Counted from the first letter of the stretch, positions 16,314 to 25,455 are shown. The stretch: DNA of 64,000 nt from RI-153 sp963721725 (GCA_963721725.1 CAVRLX010000009.1:62001-126000); one strand, 5' to 3'. The notes: generated by a model from the letters alone, not told the origin. Made by a program: numbers and translations.

Positions 16314-17138
16314 TTGAAACGGCCTATCAGGAACTTTTGCGCCCTGGTTGCCTATGATGGGACAACCTTTCATGGATTCCAGGTACAGGCGGGCGTTCCC
16401 ACGGTTCAAGGCGTGCTGGAAGAAGCCCTCCAACAGTGTGTCGGCGAGGCATGTCGTCTTGCTGGATCTGGTCGTACCGATACGGGGGTTCATGCCAGCG
16501 GACAAGTCATTAGCGCGATAATTCCCTGGGGACATTCGCCGGAATCTCTCCGGCAAGCGTGGAACCACTTTCTGCCAGCGTCTGTCTTGTTGCGGCAGGT
16601 AGTGGATGTGCCAGCGGAATTTCATGCCCGCTTTAGCGCCACAAGCCGCTCCTATCGATACACGGTCTATCACCCGGTGGTAGGGGCAAGCGAAGAATGG
16701 AAACGTTTTCCACTGCTTGAACGCTATGCACTCATGGTTCCCAAACGGTTGGATTCGGCAGCGATGAATCGTGCAGCCGCACTTCTCCTAGGCGAACATG
16801 ATTTTGCTTCGTTTGGTCAACCACCACAAGGTGAGCTGACTATGCGTCACATTGAGGCCATAGGTTGGGAAGTTTGTCCGCCAGACCCACTGGCAATGGT
16901 TTTGCCGGTGGAATCGTTGGTCTTCACGGTGCGTGCCAATGCTTTTCTCAAGCGTATGGTACGCAATCTGGTGGGGACGTTGTTGGCGGTTGGGCGGGGT
17001 GATTGGCAACCTGACGATGTGCGCTCTGCCCTTGTGGCTCAGGATCGCAGTCGATCTGGACCGCCGGTTCCGCCACATGGATTGGTTTTAGAGCGGGTTG
17101 ACTATGCAGCCTACCCGCATCTGTTTTCTAACGGGTAA
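16314..17138 (+). CDS. truA: tRNA pseudouridine(38-40) synthase
   Basis: TruA isomerises uridines 38-40 in the tRNA anticodon arm. The TTG start is preceded by GGCAGGGTGAAGG. The 274-residue product has the catalytic motif GSGRTDTGVHASGQV with catalytic Asp at residue 56, and the substrate-fold segments FHARFSATSRSYRYTVYHP and NAFLKRMVRNLVGTLLAVGR. It sits between rplQ and rplM, as in Bacillus, and is probably cotranscribed with them. Confidence 0.97.
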   Translation: MKRPIRNFCALVAYDGTTFHGFQVQAGVPTVQGVLEEALQQCVGEACRLAGSGRTDTGVHASGQVISAIIPWGHSPESLRQAWNHFLPASVLLRQVVDVPAEFHARFSATSRSYRYTVYHPVVGASEEWKRFPLLERYALMVPKRLDSAAMNRAAALLLGEHDFASFGQPPQGELTMRHIEAIGWEVCPPDPLAMVLPVESLVFTVRANAFLKRMVRNLVGTLLAVGRGDWQPDDVRSALVAQDRSRSGPPVPPHGLVLERVDYAAYPHLFSNG

Positions 17139-17241
17139 ATTCTAGAGAATTTTGTGTATCAGAGTAGAGAGTGGCTGAAAGTGTGTAATCTCGACAGCCG
17201 CAATCTGTTTGGTAACTGATAGTTAAAAGGGAGTAAGTAGC

Positions 17242-17676
17242 GTGAAGACATTCAGTCCTAGCGTCGAAGAGGCCAGGATCGATCGCAAGTGGTGGGAAGT
17301 GGACGCCACAGGCAAAACATTGGGTCGTCTGGCTTCGGAAATCGCACAGATTTTGCGGGGAAAACACAAACCATCTTTCAGCCCGCACATTGATTGTGGT
17401 GATTTTGTCGTTGTGGTCAACTGTGAGAAGTTTGTTGTCACAGGCAACCGCATGGACGAGAAACGGTACTATCGGCACTCGCGCTATCCGGGTGGGCTGA
17501 AGAGCCTGACCATGCGCGAACAGTTGAATAAGTTCCCCGACCGCATTATTTTTGAAGCCGTCAAGGGCATGATGCCCAAGACGAAACTCGGTCGTGCTCA
17601 ACTGAAGAAGCTTAAAATCTACGAAGGCAGCGAGCATCCGCACGAAGCCCAGCAGCCTCAAGCGCTGGAACTGTAG
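17242..17676 (+). CDS. rplM: 50S ribosomal protein L13
   Basis: L13 is an early large-subunit assembly protein. The GTG start follows AAAAGGGAGTAAGTAGC. The 144-residue product contains RKWWEVDATGKTLGRLASEI and the signature VKGMMPKTKLGRAQLKKLKI. rpsI starts 11 nt after its stop, the universal rplM-rpsI pair. A 103-nt gap separates it from truA, so it may have its own promoter, although none is clear. Confidence 0.98.
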   Translation: MKTFSPSVEEARIDRKWWEVDATGKTLGRLASEIAQILRGKHKPSFSPHIDCGDFVVVVNCEKFVVTGNRMDEKRYYRHSRYPGGLKSLTMREQLNKFPDRIIFEAVKGMMPKTKLGRAQLKKLKIYEGSEHPHEAQQPQALEL

Positions 17677-17687
17677 GAGAGAGATTT

Positions 17688-18077
17688 ATGAGTGAATACA
17701 TTGAAGCCGTTGGGCGACGTAAAACTGCCAGCGCGCGTGTCCGCATCTACCCTGGCAATGGCGAAATCATTGTCAACGAACAGCCTGTCGATCAATACTT
17801 TGGTCGCGAACTCGACCGCATGAACCTGCGCCAGCCGCTGGTTTTGGTGGGGCGCGAAGGCAGCTACAACGTGAGCATTCACGTCAAAGGCGGCGGCGAC
17901 ACAGGCCAAGCCGAGGCTGCCCGGCATGGAATTGCCCGTGCGTTGGTCTCGTCGGACGAAAACCTGCGCTCCACGCTGAAGTCTGCGGGTTTCTTGACCC
18001 GTGACCCCCGTGTTAAGGAACGTAAGAAGCCCGGCCTCAAGCGTGCCCGCAAGGCGCCCCAATACACCAAGCGCTAG
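17688..18077 (+). CDS. rpsI: 30S ribosomal protein S9
   Basis: S9 lies in the head, and its C-terminal basic tail touches the P-site tRNA. The 129-residue product begins EAVGRRKTASARVRIYPGNG, contains GGGDTGQAEAARHGIARAL, and ends RKAPQYTKR, the expected tail with the terminal arginine. AGGAGAGAGATTT precedes its start. The hairpin at 18108-18140 probably terminates the unit. Confidence 0.98.
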   Translation: MSEYIEAVGRRKTASARVRIYPGNGEIIVNEQPVDQYFGRELDRMNLRQPLVLVGREGSYNVSIHVKGGGDTGQAEAARHGIARALVSSDENLRSTLKSAGFLTRDPRVKERKKPGLKRARKAPQYTKR

Positions 18078-18107
18078 ACTCAGGCCGTTTGAAAACCTAG
18101 AAGACAT

Positions 18108-18145
18108 ACAAGAGCGGTGGTATAATGCCACCGCTCTTGTTGTTT
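18108..18145 (+). terminator. Terminator after rpsI
   Basis: ACAAGAGCGGTGG (18108-18120) and CCACCGCTCTTGT (18128-18140) form a perfect 13-bp stem, and TGTTTG follows. The 7-nt loop is TATAATG, a perfect -10 hexamer, so the element might combine termination of rpsI with a promoter for the next gene. No -35 box is found at 16-18 nt, so the promoter role is weak. Confidence 0.6.
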
Positions 18146-18172
18146 GCGTTGCTATTGCTAAGAGGACAGACT

Positions 18173-18754
18173 ATGGTTGCACGTACAGCCATTCTAATCG
18201 TCAATGCTGTGGGAGAAGCCAGCGAGGAGATTGGCCCGCTGGTTACACTGCTGCACCACACCCTGCCCGCTTTTTTTCTCACCCAACAGCAAAGTATTTC
18301 CAGCCAGCGCTATTGGATTGAAGAAACGTTGCGCCGCTGGTGTGATGAAGAAGAGACGGACTTGATTGTGACTGTTGGCGGAACCTTTCCGGCAGTTGGC
18401 TTGGGTGATGCGGAGATCGTGCCAGAGGCCACCTCCGCTGTTTTGGAGCGCATGATCCCTTCGTTGCCCGAAACCATGCGGGCCGTGGCCCTGGAAGAGA
18501 CTCCCACGGCCATCCTCGACCGCGGGGTGGCGGGCATTCGCGGGCGCACGCTGATTCTCAATTTACCGGGCGGAGCGGATCTGGCGCTGCTTTTTTTACA
18601 AAGTGTGGTGGATCTACTCCCGCTCTTTTTGGAACGCATGCAACCTCAGGATTCAGCGTCCGCCATCCCACCTGTGAATCCTGCCTCTGGGCCGCGCCAA
18701 CTTGATCAGAGTGAGTTCGCAGAATTTTTGCGCGCCCGTCGCCAGCGTGGCTAG
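18173..18754 (+). CDS. MogA/MoaB-like molybdopterin-binding domain protein
   Basis: The 193-residue product resembles MogA/MoaB, which adenylate molybdopterin during molybdenum-cofactor synthesis. Matching parts are DLIVTVGGTFPAVGLGDAEI, VPEATSAVLERMIPSLPETM and GVAGIRGRTLILNLPGG. Two key spots differ from the family as I know it: the GGTG turn reads GGTF, and the usual PGSPKA near the end reads PGGADLA. It may therefore be a diverged paralogue with altered activity. The start at 18173 has AAGAGGACAG upstream. No other molybdenum-cofactor genes lie nearby. Confidence 0.75.
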   Translation: MVARTAILIVNAVGEASEEIGPLVTLLHHTLPAFFLTQQQSISSQRYWIEETLRRWCDEEETDLIVTVGGTFPAVGLGDAEIVPEATSAVLERMIPSLPETMRAVALEETPTAILDRGVAGIRGRTLILNLPGGADLALLFLQSVVDLLPLFLERMQPQDSASAIPPVNPASGPRQLDQSEFAEFLRARRQRG

Positions 18755-18765
18755 TCACTGCTGTT

Positions 18766-19680
18766 TCAAGCTATGAATTGCTCTAGATAGAGTTTAGACT
18801 GACGCAGCGCCGCCTTGCGCCCGGCCAGCGAATCCTCAAAGGTACGATCTTCCACTTCTACACAGACCGGTCCCTGATAGCCCATATCACCCAAAACCGA
18901 GAAGAAGCGCCCCCAATTTACATCACCCATGCCGGGAAGTTTGGGCGTGTGAAATTGGAGCGGCGTACCTAAAATGCCCACTTCGTTGAGCCGGTGCTGG
19001 TCTACCCGCGCATCTTTGGCGTGGACGTGTACCAGTCGGTCGGCAAACTCCCACAGCGGTTGGGTGTAGTCAATTTGCAGCCAGATCAGATGCGACGGAT
19101 CGTAATTGAGGCCAAAATAAGGGCTGGGGATGCGTCGGAACATCTCACGCCAGATGGCCGGGGCATAGGCCATATTTTTGCCACCAGGCCATTCGTCGCC
19201 TGTGAAGAACATGGGACAGTTTTCGATGCCCACGCGCACGCCTTGCGCTTGGGCATATTCGATAATCGACGGCCACACTTGGTCAAACCGTTGCCAGTTT
19301 TCCGCCAATGACCGAGTGTGATCGCGCCCAATGAAGGTGTTCATGACGTTAACACCCAACAGCGCCGACGCCCGGATCACGCTTTTGATGTGCTCGGCAT
19401 AACGGGCGCGCTCGTCGGCATCATCGACCAGCGGGTTGGGATAATAGCCTAGCCCAGAGATCTGAACTCCATAACGCTCTGTTAAGGCTTGTACAGCCTG
19501 GGCATCGGCCTCATCAAAGCCGGTAACGTCAATATGCGTCACCCCGGCATAGCGCCGTTCTGCCTTGCCCACAGGCCAGCACATTACTTCGATACACGCA
19601 TAGCCCTGTGCGGCGGCCTCGATCAGAACTTCTTCCAATGAGAGATCGGGCAAAATTGCCGTAACAAATCCCAGTTTCAT
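18766..19680 (-). CDS. Sugar phosphate isomerase/epimerase-like TIM barrel
   Basis: The 304-residue product belongs to the xylose-isomerase-like (AP endonuclease 2) TIM-barrel superfamily, which uses a divalent metal to isomerise or epimerise sugars and inositols. Visible metal-site strands are VRVGIENCPMF (Glu), FGLNYDPSHLIW (Asp and His), LVHVHAKDARVD (His) and PVCVEVEDRTFEDS (Glu). The ATG at 19680 has an AAAGGA site 9 nt upstream; a TTG two codons earlier is rejected. The substrate cannot be told. It stands alone on this strand, divergent from ctaA. Confidence 0.85.
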   Translation of the reverse strand: MKLGFVTAILPDLSLEEVLIEAAAQGYACIEVMCWPVGKAERRYAGVTHIDVTGFDEADAQAVQALTERYGVQISGLGYYPNPLVDDADERARYAEHIKSVIRASALLGVNVMNTFIGRDHTRSLAENWQRFDQVWPSIIEYAQAQGVRVGIENCPMFFTGDEWPGGKNMAYAPAIWREMFRRIPSPYFGLNYDPSHLIWLQIDYTQPLWEFADRLVHVHAKDARVDQHRLNEVGILGTPLQFHTPKLPGMGDVNWGRFFSVLGDMGYQGPVCVEVEDRTFEDSLAGRKAALRQSKLYLEQFIA

Positions 19681-20011
19681 AATCAATTGTCCTTTTTGGT
19701 GGATGAGTCGCTGGCAAAATTTTATTGCAAAGTGACGGGAAATCCAACCTCAGCAGCTTTGCCATCATCGCAATGCTGACTACGGCTGCGGATAGCCTAT
19801 GGCATGAAAGGCACAGGAGTGGGAATGTATCTAGGCAGGCCTAAGGTGCGGCGCACTCGCCGAGAGTTGACTGGTCATAAAAAGCTTGTATGGCGAGTAC
19901 GTCGCTCCCGTATCGTTACGCGGGGATTTATCACAGTAGATTGAGCGCGGCATGGTAAAATAGAGCGTAAATAGGTTGTGCCGATTCCTGTTCGAGGTTT
20001 TCAAAGACAAA
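19681..20011. other. Divergent intergenic region, no gene seen
   Basis: About 330 nt separate the isomerase-like gene from ctaA. They hold the most diverged copy of the 64-bp palindromic element (19845-19908). A TAAAAT at 19956-19961 lies before ctaA without a well-spaced -35. I see no RNA gene or protein frame that is convincing. Confidence 0.6.
19845..19908 (+). repeat. 64-bp palindromic element, copy A (diverged)
   Basis: The left arm (19845-19862, GGTGCGGCGCACTCGCCG) and right arm (19891-19908) enclose a 28-nt loop (19863-19890). The layout is identical to the other three copies. Several arm positions and loop positions are mutated, but AAAAGCTTGT in the loop is kept. It is the oldest-looking copy and lies between divergent genes. 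Confidence 0.75.
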
Positions 20012-20980
20012 ATGCCAACGTTCCGTATGAACCGATCTCAACTTGCCCGCTTTGCCTGGGCCTTGCTTGCGTTTAATCTATTTGTCATTCTCTGGGGTGT
20101 ATTGGTGCGTGCCACTGGTTCTGGTGCCGGCTGCGGCAATCATTGGCCCACCTGTAACGGCGATGTCTTGCCCACGCTGGCCCAAATGGAAACCTTTATT
20201 GAGTTTTTCCATCGACTCACTACCGGTGTGGATCTGCCTTTGATGTTAATTGCGCTTTTCTTTGGGTACAAACTATATCCAGCCAAGCACCCTGTGCGCG
20301 GGGCTGCCTTTGCCTCGACGATCTTTCTGCTGATTGAGGCGTTGATTGGCGCTGTGTTGGTTCGTTTTGAACTGGTGGTGGATAATGATACTGCCATTCG
20401 TGCATTGGTCGTCGCGCTGCATCTTGTCAACACCTTCTTTTTACTAGGAGCGTTGAGCCTCTTTGCATGGTGGGCGTCTGGTAATGAATTTGTTTCTTTT
20501 GACCACAAACCGAGGCTATTGCGCTGGCTCTTAGGGTCTGCGTGTATCGGAATCGTGCTGCTTGCAGCCAATGGGGCTGTCACCGCCCTGGGGGACACGC
20601 TTTATTTGCAAGCGGGCATTTCGCCTGAATCTTCGCCCCTGGTCGCGCGCTTGCTGGCAACCCGCATCTATCATCCTCTATTTGCCATTTTGATGGGTGG
20701 CCTACTTTGGTGGGCAGTACAAGTAGCGCTGCGCGGGGAGCCAACCCCCAGGCTCAAGCGGACGGGATATGCGCTGTTGGGGATTTACGCCGTACAATTT
20801 TTGGCGGGCGCACTGAACGTCCTCCTTCATGCACCCGTCTGGCTGCAAATTTTACATCTCTTTTTGGCCGATCTGATCTGGATCGGGTTGATTCTGCTCT
20901 CGGCCCAGCGTCTAGCCCTACCCGTAGAAATGGCGGAACCGGCCCCACAGCCCAGCGTCATGGCTCACTCGGCAGATTGA
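20012..20980 (+). CDS. ctaA: Haem A synthase (COX15/CtaA family)
   Basis: CtaA oxidises the C8 methyl of haem O to the formyl of haem A for aa3-type cytochrome oxidase. The product has about eight hydrophobic helices and the family motifs: RATGSGAGCGNHWPTCNG near the N-terminus, EFFHRLTTGVD (haem-ligand His), VVALHLVNTFFLLGAL and LHAPVWLQILHLFLADLIW in the second half. The cysteine pair in the first extracellular loop (CGNHWPTC) is present. The start is uncertain: ATG 20012 or 20027; neither has a strong site. It implies aerobic respiration. Confidence 0.92.
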   Translation: MPTFRMNRSQLARFAWALLAFNLFVILWGVLVRATGSGAGCGNHWPTCNGDVLPTLAQMETFIEFFHRLTTGVDLPLMLIALFFGYKLYPAKHPVRGAAFASTIFLLIEALIGAVLVRFELVVDNDTAIRALVVALHLVNTFFLLGALSLFAWWASGNEFVSFDHKPRLLRWLLGSACIGIVLLAANGAVTALGDTLYLQAGISPESSPLVARLLATRIYHPLFAILMGGLLWWAVQVALRGEPTPRLKRTGYALLGIYAVQFLAGALNVLLHAPVWLQILHLFLADLIWIGLILLSAQRLALPVEMAEPAPQPSVMAHSAD

Positions 20981-21161
20981 ACACTTGAAACAAAAGTGCA
21001 TCCCTTTTCGTTTTAGACGAGGTTCTGTGAAGAGCCTCGTTTTCCTATCTGCAAAGCAGTGCATTGGGCGGATTGCCGCTCCCCAGCCATACACATACAC
21101 TGTTTCTATGGAAAGGTACTGCCCTATAACGCACAGGGCAGTCTGTTCTCTGGAGTTTTCT

Positions 21162-23795
21162 GTGGGTCGATACTCGATTTTCCCCCGACTGTTACTCTTT
21201 GTGCTTTCTGCGATCCTTGTGAGCGGGCCGTTTTGGCAGAGTCTGGCCCAGGCCCAGGACGCCACACCGCAGCTTGATCCCGTGGGCATTATGCCAACGC
21301 AACCAGCCAACGGGCCAGACTTTGTGCCGGGTTCGCTGATCGTGCGCTTTGCTCCCGGCAACATGGATCGCCGCGCCGCGCTGAACATGGCGGAGAGTGT
21401 ACAAGCGCTCCCACTGCTGCCTGATACGCTGCGCCTGCGTGTGCAGCCAGGACAAGAGACGCAGATCGCCGCCCAGCTGGCCGCAGATCCGGCTGTGCTT
21501 TTGGCCGAGCCAGAGTATATTTTCTACAAAACAGCCACCCCCAACGATACACTTTACCAACGGTATCAATGGAATCTGCGCCACACCCGCGCCGACCAGG
21601 GCTGGGACCGCACCACGGGCAGCGCCGATGTTATCGTTGCCGTGGTTGACACTGGCGTGGATCTTGCCCACCCGGATCTGGCGGGCAAAATGGTGGCTGG
21701 CTATGATGTCTATAACAACGATCCCGATCCCAGCGATGATGACGGCCACGGAACCCACGTTGCCAGCGTGGCCGCCGCCAATAGCAACAACGGCCAAGGC
21801 ATGGCAGGAATGTCGTGGGGGGGGCGGTTGATGCCTGTGAAGGTCTTGGGCGCAAATGGCAGCGGCGGCAGCAGCCAAGTTGCCACGGGGATTATCTGGG
21901 CAACGGATCATGGGGCCAGAATCATCAACCTTAGCCTGGGCAGTCCTAACTATTCGGCGTTGGTGAACAGCGCCATTACCTATGCGCACAGCCGCGGCGT
22001 GCTGGTGGTGGCAGCGGCGGGCAACCACTACCAAGAGGGCAACCCCACCATCTACCCGGCAGCCTATAACAACGTTCTCGCCGTGGGGGCAACCAATGAT
22101 AGTGACGGTCACGCCTCGTACTCCAGTAGCGGTTCCTTTGTAGATGTGGCCGCACCGGGCGGGGATCCCAGCAGTTCCGCTGATGGCAACCTGCGCCACT
22201 GGATCGTGGGGGCCTATTGGCGCGGCAAAGGGCGCGACTATGTCTTGCTCAGCGGGACCAGCCAAGCTGCGCCCCAAGTGGCGGGGCTGGCTGCGCTGCT
22301 GCTTTCTCTGAATCCATCGCTCAGCCCCGATCAACTAACCGATGTAATCACCCGTTCGGCGGTGGATGTACAGGCGCCCGGGTGGGATGAATTTAGCGGC
22401 TATGGGCGAATCGATGTGCTGGCTGCTTTGACTGCCGTAGGTGGGGAGATCGCCACGCCCACCCCAACGCCCACCCCCACGGCAACATCAACATATACCC
22501 CCGGCCCCACGCCCACCCCTACGCTGACACCGTCGCCCACGGTTTCGCCGACGCCCACACTCCGCCCCACGCCGACTTTCACGCCCACGCCCACAGTGCC
22601 GCCACGCAACCGTGATGATGTGCGTATCAACAGTGCGGTTAACAACCATCAAGCCGATGCTGCCGTCGTGGTGGATGGCGCGGGCAATTTAACCGCCATC
22701 TGGCGTGATGGCCGCACCGGCATTGACGCTCTCTACGCCGCCGATATGCCCATGTCGGCCAGCGCTTGGGGGCCAAACATTGCCGTTGCCAGCACACAAG
22801 CCCGTCCGCCAGCTAACGTCACCATTGGCGCGCCCTCCGTGGCAAGCGGCCCTGCCGGTGAACTCTATGCCGTCTGGCAAGATGTAAATAGCAGTGACGA
22901 TCCCGATATCTACTTTAGCCAGCGCAGCAAAGCCGGCTCCTGGTCCACGGCCATCCAAATCAATGACGATCTGCCCGACGGTGTCGAACAGCGCAACCCG
23001 CGCATTCTCTCGGCAGGTGGAGTGTTGGTGGTGGTCTGGGTGGACGGGCGACCGGATGTGCTGGAACGTGGCAATACGAATCTCTATTGGACAGAGCGCA
23101 AAGCGGGCAGCACGCGCTGGAGTGCCTCACGCCCTGTCTACGAATTTTCCACTCAACAGCGCGAACCGGCCTTGGCGGTCTCTGGATCGACGATCTTCCT
23201 GGCGTGGATTGAAAGCGACATTTTGGAGACCCGTTTGATGGTCTCGCAAAAAGAGGTCAGTGCTATACCATGGTCCGCGCCCATGACCGTCCAAACCTTG
23301 CGCGCCGCGGGGATAGAGTATGGACCTGGGTTGGCGGTAGATGGAACAGGACGTGTGTTGCTGGCCTGGGCAGATGCGGTGGAGGCTGGGCGCGGCACAG
23401 ATATTTTCTCCGCCACCTATTCGTCTTCGCTCAATGGCTGGTCTGCACCGGTGCGTATCAATGATGATAGGGGTGATCACACGCAACGCCGCCCCCGTGT
23501 CATGGGGAGTGCTGGTGGGTTTGTGGCCGTGTGGGAGGACGAGCGAGCGGGGAACCCCGACATTATGGCTGCATGGCAGCCTGTGGGCGGGGGCTGGTCT
23601 GCCAACCGCCGTATCAATCGCGACGAGGGCGATCTGCCTCAACGTTCTCCCGATGTGGCAATGGACGCCTACGGGCATACCACTGTGGTCTGGACCGACC
23701 ATCGCACAGGCGTTTCCGCGCCGGAAGTCTACGCTCGCTTTTTGCTTTCCACAGAGCGCTATGGACTCCACTTGCCTGTGATCAGGCACGAATAA
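21162..23795 (+). CDS. Secreted subtilase with Thr/Pro linker and predicted 7-bladed propeller
   Basis: This is a secreted S8 serine protease. The GTG at 21162 has GGAG 6 nt upstream and gives a clean signal peptide (RLLLFVLSAILVSG, cleavage near AQAQD). The propeptide-like region is followed by the catalytic domain with D163 (VVDTGVD), H196 (GHGTHVAS) and S367 (SGTSQAAPQVAG). A Thr/Pro-repeat linker covers about residues 431-482. The remaining ~390 residues hold seven ~50-residue repeats of the type VVWxDxRxGxxDIY, suggesting a BNR/sialidase-like propeller that may bind a surface or substrate. It ends LHLPVIRHE. A start at 21108 is possible. Confidence 0.9.
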   Translation: MGRYSIFPRLLLFVLSAILVSGPFWQSLAQAQDATPQLDPVGIMPTQPANGPDFVPGSLIVRFAPGNMDRRAALNMAESVQALPLLPDTLRLRVQPGQETQIAAQLAADPAVLLAEPEYIFYKTATPNDTLYQRYQWNLRHTRADQGWDRTTGSADVIVAVVDTGVDLAHPDLAGKMVAGYDVYNNDPDPSDDDGHGTHVASVAAANSNNGQGMAGMSWGGRLMPVKVLGANGSGGSSQVATGIIWATDHGARIINLSLGSPNYSALVNSAITYAHSRGVLVVAAAGNHYQEGNPTIYPAAYNNVLAVGATNDSDGHASYSSSGSFVDVAAPGGDPSSSADGNLRHWIVGAYWRGKGRDYVLLSGTSQAAPQVAGLAALLLSLNPSLSPDQLTDVITRSAVDVQAPGWDEFSGYGRIDVLAALTAVGGEIATPTPTPTPTATSTYTPGPTPTPTLTPSPTVSPTPTLRPTPTFTPTPTVPPRNRDDVRINSAVNNHQADAAVVVDGAGNLTAIWRDGRTGIDALYAADMPMSASAWGPNIAVASTQARPPANVTIGAPSVASGPAGELYAVWQDVNSSDDPDIYFSQRSKAGSWSTAIQINDDLPDGVEQRNPRILSAGGVLVVVWVDGRPDVLERGNTNLYWTERKAGSTRWSASRPVYEFSTQQREPALAVSGSTIFLAWIESDILETRLMVSQKEVSAIPWSAPMTVQTLRAAGIEYGPGLAVDGTGRVLLAWADAVEAGRGTDIFSATYSSSLNGWSAPVRINDDRGDHTQRRPRVMGSAGGFVAVWEDERAGNPDIMAAWQPVGGGWSANRRINRDEGDLPQRSPDVAMDAYGHTTVVWTDHRTGVSAPEVYARFLLSTERYGLHLPVIRHE

Positions 23796-23808
23796 AAGTT
23801 GCTCTATA

Positions 23809-23872
23809 GGTGCGACGCACTCGCCAGGAGTAGATAGGATATGAAAAGCTTGTGTGGCGAGTGTGTCGTACC
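23809..23872 (+). repeat. 64-bp palindromic element, copy B
   Basis: The left arm is GGTGCGACGCACTCGCCA (23809-23826), the loop is 28 nt (23827-23854), and the right arm (23855-23872) differs from perfect complementarity at two positions. CTATA...TATAG flanks extend the symmetry outward (23804-23886). It lies between the convergent subtilase and MFS genes, so it may also help end both transcripts. Confidence 0.85.
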
Positions 23873-23955
23873 CTAGACCTGTATAGACATAAGTTAATGG
23901 ATGGCTGAAACGAGCATATGAGATCTTAATCCCCAAATGATTCCAAGTGGAACGC

Positions 23956-25137
23956 TTATGGTTTCACCTTTTTATCCTCTTCGGTCTGCGTTTGCATACG
24001 CATCCCACGTCCCCACAGCGCCAGCGCCGCCAGGACCAGTGCCGCCGAGAAGTAGGCCACACCCTCGCCCAGCGCGCCCAGCAGCCCATTGCCCCAGACT
24101 GGCCCCACCGTACGCCCCAGGCTTTCGAGCGCACCGCTGACGCCCTGCACACGCCCTTGTTCGCCGCTCTGGCTGGTCTTGCTGATCAGGGCAATCAGCG
24201 TTGGGTTCGAGAGCGCCGCGCCGATGGCCGCCGGGATCAACGTCAGCACAAAAAGCGGCCATGAATAGGCAAAGGCCGCCCCTCCCAGTCCCAACGCAGC
24301 CAGCGTCACCCCGCCGATCAACGTGGCCTTTTCCCCAAAACGGCGCACAACTATCCCCACCGCGCCCCCTTGTACAAAGGCGCCGATCAACCCCACCAAT
24401 GCCAGCACATAGCCCACCTCAGTGATGCCCCAGTCGAAGCGAATCTTGGCAAACAGAGCAAAAGTGGTCTGATAGACGGAAAAAGAGGCCCAATAGAGGA
24501 AATCGAAGATGAGCAGACGGCCCAACACAGGCCGCGCCAGCATGGCGGGCATCTCGCGCCATACGCTGCGCCGGGTTGCCGTTGTATTCAGGTTGGTTTC
24601 CGGGAGCCAGAGCCACGTGAGCAGGAGCGCCAGCAGCGCTAGCACGGCTGCACCCCAGGCTGGGGCGGCGTAGCTATAGCGGCCCAGCAGCGCGCCCAGC
24701 GCCGGGCCAAAGATAAAGCCGAGGCCAAAGGCTGCGCCAATCACTCCATAAGCACGTGTTCGATCCTTTTCTTCGGTGATGTCGCTCAGGTAGGCGCGGG
24801 CGGTGGAGATGTTTCCCCCCGATAGCCCGTCAATAATGCGGGCGGCAAAGAGCAGCGGCAGTGTATTGGCAACCGCCAACATGCCAAAGCTGATCACCGT
24901 GCCCAGCAAGCTAAAGAGCAGAATCGGACGCCGGCCATGTTGATCCGAGAGGCTGCCCAAGATCGGTGAGGCAACGATCTGGCAGAGCGAATAGACCGCA
25001 AAAAGGAGGCCGATCTGGAGCGGGCTGGCCCCTACGAAATCCGCATAAAAAGGCAGCAACGGAATAATAATGCCAAAGCCAAGCAGATTGACGAAAATTA
25101 CCAAAAAGATAATAGCCAATGCGCGTTTATTCGCCAT
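23956..25137 (-). CDS. TetA-like MFS efflux transporter
   Basis: A 12-helix major-facilitator pump of the drug:H+ antiporter-1 type, exporting an unknown compound across the inner membrane. The first helix reads FLVIFVNLLGFGIIIPLLPF. The loop 2-3 motif A is GSLSDQHGRRPILL, and motif C-like RAYGVIGAAFGLGFIFGPAL is in helix 5. The product has 393 residues from ATG 25137; a GTG five codons upstream is possible. It resembles tetracycline pumps most, but resistance cannot be inferred. No regulator gene is adjacent. Confidence 0.9.
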   Translation of the reverse strand: MANKRALAIIFLVIFVNLLGFGIIIPLLPFYADFVGASPLQIGLLFAVYSLCQIVASPILGSLSDQHGRRPILLFSLLGTVISFGMLAVANTLPLLFAARIIDGLSGGNISTARAYLSDITEEKDRTRAYGVIGAAFGLGFIFGPALGALLGRYSYAAPAWGAAVLALLALLLTWLWLPETNLNTTATRRSVWREMPAMLARPVLGRLLIFDFLYWASFSVYQTTFALFAKIRFDWGITEVGYVLALVGLIGAFVQGGAVGIVVRRFGEKATLIGGVTLAALGLGGAAFAYSWPLFVLTLIPAAIGAALSNPTLIALISKTSQSGEQGRVQGVSGALESLGRTVGPVWGNGLLGALGEGVAYFSAALVLAALALWGRGMRMQTQTEEDKKVKP

Positions 25138-25455
25138 AAAGAAATCCAGCACTTTACCTAAAAGTTGAAAATTACACGAATCAATGACAGCGGACCATAG
25201 TAACGGCCAATAGTAACATAGGACGGAAGTTGTCCCAATAAATTTTCCGGTGAAAATCTACGCTTTCCTGACGATTGCCCTTTGACCTAAATTTGGTAGT
25301 CTAAAATCAGTCCAACAGCCTACGCAGAAGTTTTGACCTTTTGGCCGTTGTCGCTATAATAGCCGAAATGTACGTTGTATCGGGCAGTAAATTTCGCAAT
25401 TTGACGTCGCAACCTCGTAGTGTGTACACGAGATTGCACCATTGAAGGGGGAACT
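25138..25455. other. Intergenic region with a strong promoter
   Basis: About 320 nt between the MFS gene and the small membrane-protein gene. The part nearer the MFS gene is AT-rich without a clear feature. The plus strand holds the promoter at 25333-25360 and then an ~90-nt leader in which CTCGT...ACGAG can pair. Confidence 0.5.
25333..25360 (+). promoter_or_regulatory. Sigma-70-type promoter TTGACC-N16-TATAAT
   Basis: TTGACC (25333-25338) and TATAAT (25355-25360) are separated by 16 bp. This is one of the two best housekeeping-type promoters seen here. It would transcribe the small membrane-protein gene at 25456 with a leader of about 90 nt. Confidence 0.7.

Noticed and set aside
18089..18126. 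Promoter TTGAAA...TATAAT before the MogA-like gene
   Set aside because: The spacer is 26 bp, too long for sigma-70, and the TATAAT is buried in a terminator loop.
19941..19961. Promoter TTGAGC...TAAAAT before ctaA
   Set aside because: The spacer is only 9 bp.
21192..22334. 380-codon minus-strand frame inside the first subtilase
   Set aside because: It lies entirely opposite the catalytic domain, whose Asp/His/Ser motifs are clear; the antisense product is low-complexity and unrecognisable.
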